From NCBI GenBank assembly GCA_902702965.1, contig CACRXP010000561.1, positions 193,937 to 257,936 of the forward strand: DNA of 64,000 nt. Reading direction: 5' to 3'. Shown piece by piece: positions 47,638 through 58,164 of the stretch. Source of the DNA: Spirometra erinaceieuropaei (taxonomy: Eukaryota; Platyhelminthes; Cestoda; Diphyllobothriidea; Diphyllobothriidae). The notes beneath the pieces are model-generated. The model made no database searches. It was not told where the DNA came from and was given only the letters and a program-made list of their open reading frames with translations. The position numbers and the translations under genes were made by a program. Position 1 is the stretch's first letter. Every line of letters starts with the position of its first letter.

Positions 47638-49727
47638 AAGCTGCCAAATCCAACGTCGCCCAGAAACGACAAACGGGTGCACAACCTGTCATCAAAGGAG
47701 CTGACGAAGGACCAGATGCAGGTTTTACGGCACGAAGCTTCATTTAACACGGCTGACGCCAAACCTGTTAACATGATTGCAGCAGTGGAATCAATCCTTT
47801 GTCAGACGGAGGCAACGGAGGAGACTAAGAACCTCATCCGACACCAAGTGTCGTCTCTCCTGATGGCCCACAGGCCGCGGGAAGTGCTTTCCAAGGTCGA
47901 ACGTGATGGGCTTAGAGAACTCAAGGCCGACAAAGACCTGGTCATCGTGCCAGCGGACAAGGGACGCGCCACAGTTGTACTGGACAGGATAGACTACCTA
48001 CAGAAAGCCAAAGGTTTACTGGAGGACCGACAGTTCTATGTCCCATGTGCAACGAACCCTTTAAAGGCGCTGACACGCGAAATTAATGCTACGTTGTTGG
48101 CTTTGGAGAACTCAGGCGCAATAAAACCGACCGACAGACGCATGGCGAGACCCCAAGATACGGCTTTGGTCCGATTCTATGGCCTCCCTAAGGTGCACAA
48201 AGACGCGCTCCTCTCCGACCCATCGTGTCGCTCAAAGGGACTCCAACGTACGGACTGGCGAAGTGGCTGTTCCGGCGTTTCAAGTTCCTGACCGCTGAGT
48301 CAGACACCACGGTCTCTTCGTCAGCACAATTCCTGGAGAAACTCAAAGGGGTAAGCATCCATCCAAATGAGGTCATGGTATCTTTTGATGTTACATCCCT
48401 TTTTACTTCTATTCCCCAGGACCTGGCGATCGAGACAATTGAGCTGCTACTACAAAGCAAATACGATGAAATGGAAAACCGTCTTGGACACGCCCAAATG
48501 CTTCAGCTCTTGAAGCTCTGTCTCGGGACGTACTTCACGTTCAACGGGACAATCTACGAACAGGTGAAGGGCACACCAATGGGTTCGCTGATTTCGGGAT
48601 TCATCGCCGAGGCGGCCCTGCAACGGTTAGAGTCGCTGGTCTTCCAACACCACAGACCGAAATTCTGGGCCCAGTATGTGGATGTCAACTTCGTCGTTAT
48701 CGAACGGGATCAGGTGTTGACATTCCACGAACATCTCAACGCCGTCTTCCCGGACATTCAATTTACGATGGAGGAGGAAGAGAACAACCAGCTGGCCTTC
48801 CCGGATGTCCTCGTATACCGCAAGGATTGCGGTGGACTTAAGACCAAAGTGTTCAGGAAAGCGACAAATACGATGCAAGTACTGAACTTCAACAGTAACC
48901 ACCCAATCAGCCACAAACGCAGTTGTGTAAGGACGCTCTATCGGCGTGTCGAAACGCACTGTAGTGAGCCGGAAGACAAAATTGCTGAACTACAATACCT
49001 CCGACGGGTTTTCAGAGCCAATGGCTACCCGCGCAACTTCGTCGACCGGTGCATACGCAAAAGGGACAAAAGGCCTAACCGCACGGACACCAAGTCCTGG
49101 CGGGCACTTCCGTATGTCGCACCACTTGGGGTTGGAGTGGCACACAGACCGGAGGCAACCATCAAGCGTCTGATCATGAAACCGAAAGACCCACTGCCAC
49201 GGCTAGAAACTTCTGGAGTCGTTTATCGGATCTGGTGCAGTTGCGGACAAAGCAACTACGTTGGAGAAACCGGAAGACAGCTCCGAACGAGAATGGCCGA
49301 ACACGCGGCAGCGGTGCGCAGAAATGACGCCAGCTCTCAAGTTGCAGTTCATTCGACGAGATCCGGCCACACATTTAAATTCGATGAGGCCGAAATTCTC
49401 GCAAGAGGTAACAACCGAGTGAGCCGGGAGCTACTGGAATCATGGTTTACTGGCCGCCAGTCCATCAACAAGTGCAACGATCTTCCCATTCCATACTCCG
49501 TGCTGAAATTTCGCCTAGGCGGGGTAACAGGCTATGCGGGGAGCGCAGAGGTGAACACTCTTCCCAACACCGGGGTCGATGCGTCAGATGGTCGAGCAAT
49601 CATCACGCCAACATCCAACGCACGTGATAAAATTGCAGCAATTATGGACTCGAATGTCGGCCATCAAGCAATGATCACACCAAGCGCTACGATCCCGGAT
49701 GAAGGGGGGAGCCGTGAATGTTCATAG
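47638..49727 (+). pseudogene. PLE-A reverse transcriptase/GIY-YIG polyprotein, near-intact
   Basis: Two overlapping frames make up almost the whole protein minus roughly the first 110 residues of copy 1. In order: KLPNPTSPRNDKRVHNL, ADKGRATVVLDRIDY, GLPKVHKD, motif A VSFDVTSLFTSIPQDL, motif B GTPMGSLISGFIAEA, motif C region YVDVNFVV, a QLAFPDVLVYRKDCGGLKTK segment, SHKRSCVRTLYRR, and a GIY-YIG domain (VVYRIWCSCGQSNYVGETGR, then AEHAAAVRRND and RVSRELLESWF). Defects: one base is missing near 48210 (GACGCGCTC where copy 1 has GACAGCGCTC); motif C is YVDV, losing the second catalytic Asp; 11 codons after ALPYV are absent relative to copy 1 (KNVSEAVGRLL). Otherwise the second frame is open for 500 codons, so inactivation looks recent. 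Confidence 0.9.
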
Positions 49728-49751
49728 GTATGCGGTAGCATGGCTACTGCA

Positions 49752-49886
49752 TCCTATAACTACCGCAGACCCTTGTTCAACAACCACCCGTTTCTGCTCT
49801 TTTGTCTCTGATGATGGATTCGAGTAGTAATCCAAAACGTCAGGCCAATAAAGCTCTTGTCCCGGCGATCGTGTCTCCTTCTTCAA
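49752..49886 (+). repeat. PLE-A terminal repeat, 3' copy
   Basis: From TCCTATAACTACCGCAGACC to GTGTCTCCTTCTTCA. Matches the inverted 5' repeat and the repeats of copies 1 and 3. Lies directly downstream of the end of the coding region. Confidence 0.9.
49804..49845 (+). ncRNA. Minimal hammerhead ribozyme motif (3' repeat)
   Basis: GTCT, CTGATGA (49808-49814), hairpin GGATT/AATCC, AAAAC, GTC (49839-49841), AGGCC. Same AAAAC change as in the 5' repeat of this copy, so the mutation predates or was copied during the insertion. Cleavage would fall after position 49841. Confidence 0.75.
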
Positions 49887-49899
49887 AACCTTTGGGAGA

Positions 49900-50514
49900 G
49901 TTAAACGCTTGTAATAAGCGGTACACTTTAGCTATTTGAATTAACCGCATGTAAACCGATAACTTCATATCCGCTTGACCAAATAGTAAGACTATTAGGT
50001 AGATGGCTGTGATTTGAGAATTACGTATCTGGAATGTACAAATATATACCTATGAAAGTTGAATTGTCGCAAACAACGTCGTTCACCGCATCTCCCTCGG
50101 GGAAGAAATAGCGCCCGCGACTCGAGCTTGAGTTATTCTGCAATGGGGCTCACTCGCCGCACCACCGGCTCGGACAGTGGGCTGGTGCCTAAGAGTGAGA
50201 ATAGTGATTGAGGTCGACGGTCTCAAACCATATTCGTTGCTATAAACAATCTGATGTGCTTGAAGCTATTATGGGGCACTAAAATTCATGGCTTGAAAGG
50301 CTGCCAACTGATGGTGTAACTCGGGCCTCGCAGTCAGTTCTGAGTTTGTTTGTGCGAAGTGGCCGGATGGCGAATTGAGAAAGAGACTAAAGTGACTCCT
50401 TCTTTAGGAGCCCTCTTTGACATTGCCATCCAGTGGGATCCGAGACGGAGAGATGGCACGCTCCCAGGTGACGATTATGGCCGTACTAGTCACGTACGTC
50501 ATCTTCAGGTTTTA
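49900..50514. other. No recognised feature
   Basis: Contains a slightly GC-rich part (50090-50480) without a recognisable motif or long frame. Confidence 0.35.
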
Positions 50515-50920
50515 TGAAGGGCCATTTCACGGTATGAAAAATCTCACAATTAGAAGCTCTTTTTAAGCCGAATTGTACCCTTTGTTTGAGTGTAAAATTG
50601 AAATAAGACGCCAGTTTCTACTTAATGGGCAAAAAACGAATATTTGTTGCATATTTTCCATGATATATAATTAAATCTTTATGGGCATCGAAAATCAATG
50701 AAAAAATGCATACTACTTAAGTAGTCCTTTGTTACGGACTGTAGTTTTTGCATGCAGCCAAAAGGAAGTCCGCTCGAAAGCCAGCATCCTGAGGTAACTA
50801 AATTATTGTATAATTATGCTGCAGGCTAATTTGTTTTAGAATTCTACATAATTAATTTTTTCGAAGAGAAGACGCATTTCGGAATTTCTGTTGAGATTTC
50901 ATGAGTTGACCCACTTACTG
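50515..50920. mobile_element. Foldback element, right half
   Basis: Begins at the centre landmark TTTATGAAGGGCCATTTCACGGTATGAAAAATCTCAC and keeps the whole right arm (GGGCATCGAAAATCAATGAAAAAATGCAT, TTGCATGCAGCCAAAAGGAAGT, AAGACGCATTTCGGAATTTCTG, ATGAGTTGACCCACTTACTG) to 50920, followed by TA. The left arm is absent. Confidence 0.75.
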
Positions 50921-51137
50921 TAAGGAACTCGACGCTCTTTGTCGGGGCTTGGCCTCTCAGTCGGTTGTATCGTTGGTTGTATCGCTTGGTTAGTGGATTC
51001 GAAACGCACAAAGACCGCCGAGATTTTTACAATCTGGCATTCACTTAAATATCAAGCTTAATCAATCACATCACCCAGAGAGTTTATTCAGTGGGCTGAA
51101 TTTTAAAAATTATACAGGAAGTGATAACTCGGACTTA

Positions 51138-52133
51138 CAGTAGATGAGCTAACTCATTAAATGTCAACCAAAATTCCGAAATGCATTTTCGTTTCGAAAA
51201 TATTAATTACATATGGTTGTAAAACTATTCAGTATGAAAAATCATTCTAAATTATAATAGTTACCTCAGGATGCCGGCAGTTGATAGAAATTTATTCCGG
51301 CTGCATGCACAAACTACACTCTGTAAAAATGGGTACTTATGTAGCATAAATTTCTCTCATTGATTTTCGATGCCCCTAAAAGTTCTATTATATTTCGTGG
51401 AAGAAACGCATAAAAATATTCATTTCTTCGATCCTGCGATACAAAATTACATCTTATTTCCAATCTTTTACTCGGACGAAGGGTATAATTAGGTTTTCAA
51501 CGTATTTTTTTCGATTCCCGAATAATTTTAAACCCGACCGGTTGTTACCCTTGCTTTTAGGGTTTCAAAACTATAAGCCATATATTTTCCGCTTACAGTA
51601 AACCACACATTGCTCTACGGTAAGAAAGGGGGACCATATAGGGTTCATGAAATTTAGCAGTGCATTTGATCCATATTGTCAACTTTACAAGCCACATAGG
51701 TAAATGCAGAGATATGCCGGTTTATGAGTCGCCATTTCACGGTTTTTAAAAGTTCTACAGTTATAACCCTTTTGGAAACCGATTTATGTCAGTCCTTCGA
51801 GAATAACATTAGAAGAAGACGTACTAATCTGCCGAATGAGCAAAAGAATAAATATTTTTATGCATGTTTTACATGAAATATAATTTAACTGTTACGGGCA
51901 TCGAAAATTAATGAGAAAGATTCATGCTAAATAAGTATCCATCTTGTACATAATATGGTTTTTGCATGCAGCCGGAAGGAAGTTTAATCGAAAGCCGGCA
52001 TCCTGAGGCATCTATTTAAATTAGACTGATGGTGCATACTGATTAGTTTTATAACCATAAGTAATTAATATTTTCGAAACGAAAACGCATATCGGAATTT
52101 CGATTGTCATTTCGTGAGTTAGCCCACCTTCTG
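51138..52133. mobile_element. Foldback element, full-length copy
   Basis: Left terminus TA-CAGTAGATGAGCTAACTCATTAAATGTC; right terminus CATTTCGTGAGTTAGCCCACCTTCTG. Arms of about 400 bp are inverted copies (CGAAATGCATTTTCGTTTCGAAAATATTAAT with ATTAATATTTTCGAAACGAAAACGCATATCGG; GGATGCCGGC with GCCGGCATCC). The centre is shorter than in other copies but contains CATTTCACGGTTTTTAAAAG. Length 996 bp. Confidence 0.85.
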
Positions 52134-55100
52134 TGCTTTTTTCAACCTACAGATTTATATAATATTCAAGTCACTAGCGACTAGTTCGTCTTCGAGAGAA
52201 TTGACCATGTGGAAGAGAGCGGTATCCCTAATTTTCCCGGATTTCTTATTAAAAGTGTCTAAGTTGGCAGCCTCTGTTCGCGTGCTACTGCTACTTAACT
52301 ATTGCCGCTGTGTGCCTCGGTAGATCAAAGTAAACGATGAGTCAATTTTTGGACACCAAGATCAAGTTCAATTAATTGCGGACCTTCATTTTTGTTTGAT
52401 CACTATTGAGAATGTTTCCAACAGAGACAGGACAGTGTATTTGGGCTTAACCAACGCTGTTCACTTGTTGGCAGCCCTGTCGCGACGCAAGTGATTTATT
52501 CTTTATATGTAAGGAAAGCAGCATAGGCGGGTTTGATTTAAGGCTGCGCTGCTTACTTTAAGCCTTTCAATAATGGTTATAAGTGTCATCTTTTGTATAT
52601 AGATCAGTCAGCTAAATAAGAACTTGCGTTAATTTTTAAAAAAGATTTAACCACCTCATAGATCTAAAACCTATCAATTAAAAAGAGCAAATAGAGAATT
52701 AGTAATAGGTTTGGAATCCCTCCGAAATGTCACGTCAGGCTGAAGTTCTGTCAGCAACTCCACAAAGTATAACGCATGTCAGAAGACGTATTTTGAATTC
52801 GCAGTATAAACACATTATATCGACAGTAGTTTCCCTAAGCGCACTATGAGCCTTTGTTAAGATCGCCTTGTTGTCTGCTTTCAGGGTAAATATGTTTTCG
52901 CTTTTTTATCACGTCAAAGACAAGGATTAGGTATACGCGCGAGATGTGAGAATTCTGATCGCTAATTAAGAGAGTTACTAACGGTTTAATACTACTGCCT
53001 AACTGGCAGACATATGCATTCTGCCAGACTGCACTCTGTGCCGACCATTTTTTTTTAATGAGCTTTTCTCTTACTACAAAATTGGCTGTTGGGAAGCAGA
53101 ACAATGGGCCAGCGGCACCCGACTTCTCGGAATGGTGCATGTCATCCTGTCGGCGAATGGCCGACCAAAAACTCCACCGAAAAACACCTAATTTTAAAAA
53201 TAATGTAGACGGTACTCCATACTTTTCCTTACCCCACGCATATGCTTATCTTCACCGCGCCTAATTTCAAGGATCTGCATTTGAATGCAAAATGCGTTCA
53301 ACAAGCAGTGCATGCCTTTTACAGGAGCCAACAATGAAAAAACTACCGACCGATAGACGCTGTTGACAAATATAGGGGGGTTGAAATGAATTTTTCTGAG
53401 TTTGTGCCATCATCAGCCAGGCATGGACACAGGCCTCTCTCAAGTATTTTTAACACTTCGTAAAATATATGAATTATAAAGTGTACAATTCTTTGCGAAT
53501 GAAAAAGCCCTTATCACGTAAGCGTTCGAGAACGATCACTTAGCTGGCCATCAGACACAAGTGGTGTACAAGTCAGTTATCTTATTAACTGTGCCTAACA
53601 ATTGACTCGAAGTTTAACCCACAGGATCGACTTCGTACGACTTCATCTGTGTCTAATAATCGCGTGGCAACTACACCCTGACAGAAATGGTTGTGTTCGT
53701 TTTCATTTGACCTTGATACTTTTGTGTTTAACATCAGGATCGATATTTCTATCGGTGCAAACCTCAACTGGGTGTCTTACCTCCAGGGCGCCATCGTCCT
53801 TCTTTGTTATACAGGCGCCGACATACAGCACACGAACCTCTGAGTTCCGTACCTACAAAATTATTGGACTCATACATCGAAAAAATAGTGCAAACGCCCT
53901 AAAATCGGGCGACTATTCTCGTTGCTTTCTGTTAAGCTCTTTAAGCAGAATGAGTCAACTTTCTCAAAAATATATGGAATAGACGCATGTTTGGATCGCG
54001 ACTACATGAGGAGGCGACGTATCATCACAAATGGCCGGCCGCATCTACGAAATGGATCTTGAATTTAATTTAGCAGCCACCAAGATAATAGCTCTCGCCG
54101 GAAACAAAAGAGATTAAGAATTGACTGAATTCTGGGCCTCAGATGAGAACTCAGTCAATCAGTTTATCGGTATGGTGCCGATGTACGCAGCCCTGCGCAG
54201 TTACCTCCAGTCTTACACCATCGATCGTTGATTGGCTAGCACGTCCTACGACTGTCACTCGTACTTCTGTCGCGCCTCTCGCTGACGGTAGACTCCTGTA
54301 CAATTTTCAAAGCTGAGAACAATAGACAGTCTGTCCCGGTGCTCAACCAGTCCCCTCCTTCACATCCTGCGATTTATAGACCTAGTATTTCGGCCAAATG
54401 CAAGATTCCGAAGTTGCTAGTTTCGTAAAAATATTTACTTACAAAAAAACCTATTAGAGATTCAAAACAGCTCATAGAAAATAAATAAAAGCCTTACTTC
54501 TCCAGTAGGCGAGATAACGGTTTTATTTTATGTAATTCCTTCCCTCTTTAACATTCCGATGGATTTTCCGATACGCCACATAAACGAAATCCTTTAAATG
54601 TATCCCAACCATGTGCCTGCAGAGACTTCACCTTGCCTCCTAAATCTTTGTCTAAAAATTAACTTTTCCCAGAAAACAACGTTATCGGCAAAAAATGATC
54701 TCTCTGAGACACCTTTACGCTGACCGACAATCTCCCGTTTAAGCAAACCCAAAACTTACGTCCAAATTTAAATGCTCCCAAGGCAAAGGCAAAAGCGCCT
54801 GTCATTAATTATTCATCACAAAGTTTGCCTTCATGGTAAAAACGGACATGGCAATTCTTTCGATGCTGCATTTTCCTGTTGGTCGGAATTAATCCAGTAT
54901 TCAGTAACCGATCCGGTCGAGACATATGGACCGGTTTTTGATTTACTGGACATGTTAGGTTCACTTGAGCGTATTGCTTACGTTTTGTCCCTCACCGTAG
55001 TTACCAGATGCAGATCACAGATGCAGACCGTCTTCTGTGCATTGAGTAACTGTTTCTCGGTAATATTGTCATGAGATTTCTGATGCCGGTGGAGTTTTGG

Positions 55101-55244
55101 GGTATCCAGATACTTTTAATAAGTCAATGAAGTTTGCGGTTTTCATTTTCTCAAATAAGCGTCGTGCAAGATGGTTTCCGCAATTCTATAATTACTGTAC
55201 CTGCAAAATAATGCAGATTACGGAAGCTCTCAATTTTTATTAAA
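52134..55244. other. No recognised gene or repeat
   Basis: Several open frames of 98-126 codons (52844-53140 minus, 53602-53982 plus, 54772-55074 plus) exist, but none shows a domain I recognise or a clear start and splice context. The 54772 frame has fairly protein-like composition and is the best candidate for a decayed coding fragment. Confidence 0.4.
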
Positions 55245-55386
55245 TGGTGCATTTCATTAGCTGTTGGATGAAATTCCGATGTGTATTTTCGATTTAAGAA
55301 GAATTATTTAGTTTGAGTTGCAATATTGACTATTATGCAGCATGGTCCGATGATATTTCAGTCACGTCAGGATAAGAGCTCTATTC

Positions 55387-55428
55387 GTCTGACGTTTCGG
55401 ATTCCTGCTCGAACACATCATCAGAGAC
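55387..55428 (-). ncRNA. Minimal hammerhead ribozyme motif, catalytic boxes intact
   Basis: On the minus strand: GTCT, CTGATGA (55418-55424), hairpin GTGTTC/GAATCC with loop GAGCAG, GAAAC, GTC, AGAC. All three conserved boxes are present and stem I (GTCT/AGAC) is perfectly paired. Stem II has a mismatch (TGTG where other copies have TGGA). Of the motifs in this window this is the best candidate for activity, probably as a dimer because GAAACGTC leaves no loop for stem III. Confidence 0.8.
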
Positions 55429-55534
55429 AAGACCAGATACGGGTGGTTCATGCACAAGGGGCTGCAGTATTTATAGGATGCAGTAGTCATGTTACCGCAT
55501 ACCTATGAATATTCGCGGCGCTCCCCCCAGATCA

Positions 55535-55952
55535 GGGATCGTTGCACTTGTTGTGATGACTGTTTGATGGCCGACATTCGCGTCGTTAATTGCTGCAGTT
55601 TCAACACGTGCGTTGGATGTTGGTGTGATGACTGCTCAACCATCTGACACCGACCCTGGCGTTGAGAACAGAATTCACCTGTGCGCTTCCCGCGTCACTA
55701 ATTACTTTGTCTAGGCGAAGTCTCAGGGCTGAATATGGAAGTGGAAGGTCATTGCACTTGTTACTGAACTGGCGGCCAGTGAACCATGACTCAAGCAGCT
55801 CCCGACTCACGCGGTCGTCATCTCTTGCAAGAATTTCGGCCTCGTCAATTTGAATGAGTGGCCGGATCTCGTCGAATGAGCCGCAACTTGAGAACTAGCG
55901 TCATTTCTCCTCGCCACTGCAGCGTGTTCGGCCATTCAAATCTGGAGCTGTC
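55535..55952 (-). pseudogene. PLE-A GIY-YIG C-terminal remnant
   Basis: The minus strand encodes part of the GIY-YIG domain end: SRELLESWFTGRQFSNKCND and LPLPYSALRLRL, preceded upstream by RRNDASSQV-like and AEHAA-like segments in shifted frames. It corresponds to the last ~140 residues of the PLE-A protein and has no RT. Confidence 0.75.
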
Positions 55953-56609
55953 TTTTGTGCACGAACCACCCGTAGCTGTGTTTGAGCAGGAATCCGAAGA
56001 GTCAGGAAAATAATGCTCTTGTACAAGCAACCGCGGCTCCTTCTTCATGACCTTCCTGGGACTCGTCTCTTTGCTTCTATTCACGTCACACCATACGTGT
56101 TTCTTTTCGACAGCCTGCACAGAGCCACTCGGTGCAAAAATGATGATTTTTGTGATACGTATTTTATCTTATTAATTTTCGGCGTCCATATGATCTCAAA
56201 GATAGTTTATAGGCAACCTGCACAAAAGCGTCCTTTCTTGCACTTCTTTTATAGCCAATTACGTTCTGCTAAAATGTTATACTTGAAGAAAAGCTAGCCT
56301 TTTGTTCAAAAATCTTAACTGCGATAGTTTTAAGCATTATGAAATGTCTGGTCAAAAGGCGGAATATCTGTGCCTTTACTATTGCTCCTGCCCATATAAA
56401 GAACAAGGTTTTTATACATTACAAGAATGTATAAGACCTATCCAAAATCTTTATTAATAGTTTTATGAAGTACATAGGTATGCTGTTTCTATTTTGTACC
56501 ACCTAGAAGCAATTTCAATGACAGGATGGTTTTAAAATCCATTTGAAATTGGAAAACTCTCTACAGCAAAGGGATATCATTACTTGGATTAGAATATTTG
56601 ATAATGGCA

Positions 56610-57496
56610 CAGTCAGCGACCGATAATTTAAAATGTCGGCCGGAATTCTAAGATGCATTTTTATTAGGAAGAATTACTAAGCACGGTTGTAATACTGTTT
56701 ATCATACGGCACAATCCTGTAATATTTCGGACTTATCGGGATGTTGGCTTTGGAATGCACTTCTTTTCGAGCTCCTGTTAAAACCGTACTTGATTAAATA
56801 TGATTAATTATGCAGGATGCATTTTTCACATTGATTTTTGGGGGTCTTGTATATCCAAGTATATTTTATTGGAAAGATCCACAAAAATACGAGTTCTCTT
56901 ACTTATTGGGTGGTACTTAAGAAGTGGCCATTTACGCTATATCTTACCTGTCCGTTTTGTTAGTGTTCTGCATAAATTATACAACATAATTTGCATCCAT
57001 TTCAAAATTTCATGAACACTACATCACATTTTCGTAAAATATGTAGGAATATATGATATTCCCAACACAGACTAAAATCGTTAAACGCTCGCGCAAAGGC
57101 TGATCTGGATGAAAATTAATCCGGAGTTTGGAAACTTCTCAAAATCTCGGTACATCTTCCCCTCGGGTATGATGTGCAAAAAAGGCGTTATTTGCTACGA
57201 AATGAGCAAAAGAATACATTCTTTTTTCACGTTTTCTATGGATATACTTACATTTCTAAGTGCGTTTACACCCAGTGCAATAAATACATTCTGCTTAAGT
57301 AGTCCATTTTACTGCGTGAAGTTTTTGCAAAAGGTTACAAAGAGGTGCATTCAAAAGCCGACATTATGTCCAGTCCGATGTGTTGTCTAATGAGGCTCCT
57401 CGATAATCAATATAACAACTTCATGTAACTAATGCTTCTTAATCGAAAACGCATTTCATAAATCAGCCTACATTTCTTCAGATCGGTCACTAATTG
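56610..57496. mobile_element. Foldback element, CAGTNAGNGACCG subfamily
   Basis: Left end CAGTCAGCGACCGATAATTTAAAATGTCGGCCGGAATTC; right end AATCGAAAACGCATTTCATAAATCAGCC ... CTTCAGATCGGTCACTAATTG followed by TA. Internal landmarks in inverted pairs (AAGAATTACTAAGCACGG with its right-arm partner; TTTTTGGGGGTCTTG; GAAAGATCCACAAAAATACG with ACGTTTTCTATGGATATAC). About 887 bp. Confidence 0.8.
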
Positions 57497-57539
57497 TAAT
57501 TCATGAAGAAATAATTACAAAGACAATTACAATCAACGA

Positions 57540-57770
57540 AAAAGATCCAAGCAATATATATTATAGATTTTTTTGAACGCGTTTTTGCAGGCGATCAGAT
57601 AAAAGCGCATCTAAAGGTCTGCATCCCAGCATAACAGAACTACCTTGTTGCATACTGCATGATAGTCAGTCCCATAACCCTTCCTGAGAAATTCTTTCAA
57701 AACAAAAGAGGCTTTTAAAAATTTGGACCAGCATTCTATGAGATACGTTACTCAAATTATGCAGTAGGCC
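57540..57770. mobile_element. Foldback element, right-arm fragment
   Basis: Follows the full copy and repeats right-arm landmarks (CAATCAACGAAAAAGATCCAAGC, GCGCATCTAAAGGTCTGCATCCCAGC, CTGAGAAATTCTTTCAAAAC, ATTCTATGAGATACG). Diverged. Confidence 0.5.
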
Positions 57771-57895
57771 TTTGGACTCCCATGTCTAAATCGATAGCGG
57801 TTTTGATTATGCTTGCTGAACAACTGAAAGATTTACAAAGAAAACGAAATATACAATGGAGACCTACGTCAAATCTGCTCTTGAAATGAACCACT

Positions 57896-58164
57896 CGGGC
57901 TCACGGCTCAGTGGTTAGAGGCGTGGACTTCTAACTAACAGCTTGCGAGTTCGAGCCTTGGGTGTTCCACATTTCGGGGTCGGATATGACTGGTTGACGA
58001 CGTCTAATAAGTCAAAAATGGTCACTCCAGTCTCCCTTGTCTTTGTCAGTAATAACATACTGCCTATATCATGCGCCACTGTGCGGCTGCTGATTCTTCT
58101 CGAGAGAGCCTTAAAACACAACGGAACGAGCGAGTTCCGCTACAGCGATCGGTGAGCGTCCCCT
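57896..58164 (+). mobile_element. tRNA-derived SINE
   Basis: The head at 57896-57970 is tRNA-like: A-box-like CACGGCTCAGTGGTTAGAGG, an anticodon-position loop GGACTTCTAACTAAC with TCT (Arg-type), and B box GCGAGTTCGAGCC. The body shares GTCAAAAATGGTCACTCCAG, TCTCCCTTGTCTTTGTCAG and ATCATGCGCCACTGTGCGGCTGCTG with the minus-strand copies at 16152-16427 and 35935-36157, ending CGATCGGTGAGCGTCCCCT as the 16-kb copy does. No coding capacity; it would depend on another element's reverse transcriptase. Confidence 0.8.

Larger units (their letters stand above)
47476..49886 (+). mobile_element. Penelope-like element PLE-A, copy 2, with inverted 5' terminal repeat
   Basis: Flanked by AACCTTTGCGAGA (47463-47475) and AACCTTTGGGAGA (49887-49899), a 13-bp TSD with one mismatch. 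From left: a ~28-bp inverted tail of PLE-A 5' leader (reverse complement TACTTCCTGGGACTCG), an inverted terminal repeat (47504-47637), a 5'-truncated coding body in plus orientation starting at the KLPNPTSP block, and a 3' terminal repeat (49752-49886). The two terminal repeats are inverted with respect to each other. A terminal repeat plus a short extension at one end is known for Penelope insertions and is thought to arise during priming or template switching. Confidence 0.9.
55370..56080 (-). mobile_element. PLE-A copy 3, heavily truncated, inverted 5' terminal repeat
   Basis: The 8-mer TCACGTCA occurs at 55362-55369 and 56081-56088 and marks the insertion. The left part, 55370-55497, is the 3' terminal repeat (minus sense); 55498-55952 is only the C-terminal coding end; about 55953-56048 is a terminal repeat in the opposite, plus sense; and 56049-56080 is the start of the PLE-A leader (CCTTCCTGGGACTCGTCTCT) in plus sense. 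The upstream repeat is inverted and carries a leader tail, exactly as in copy 2. Confidence 0.85.
55245..56600. mobile_element. Foldback element interrupted by PLE-A copy 3
   Basis: Left arm at 55245-55369 (TTCATTAGCTGTTGGATGAAATTCCGATGTGTATTTTCGAT) resumes after the PLE at 56081 with CACCATACGTGTTTCTTTTCGACAGCCTGCAC, ATTAATTTTCGGCGTCCATATGATC and central landmarks. Removing the PLE and one TCACGTCA restores continuous foldback sequence. The right arm is truncated near 56580. Confidence 0.7.
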
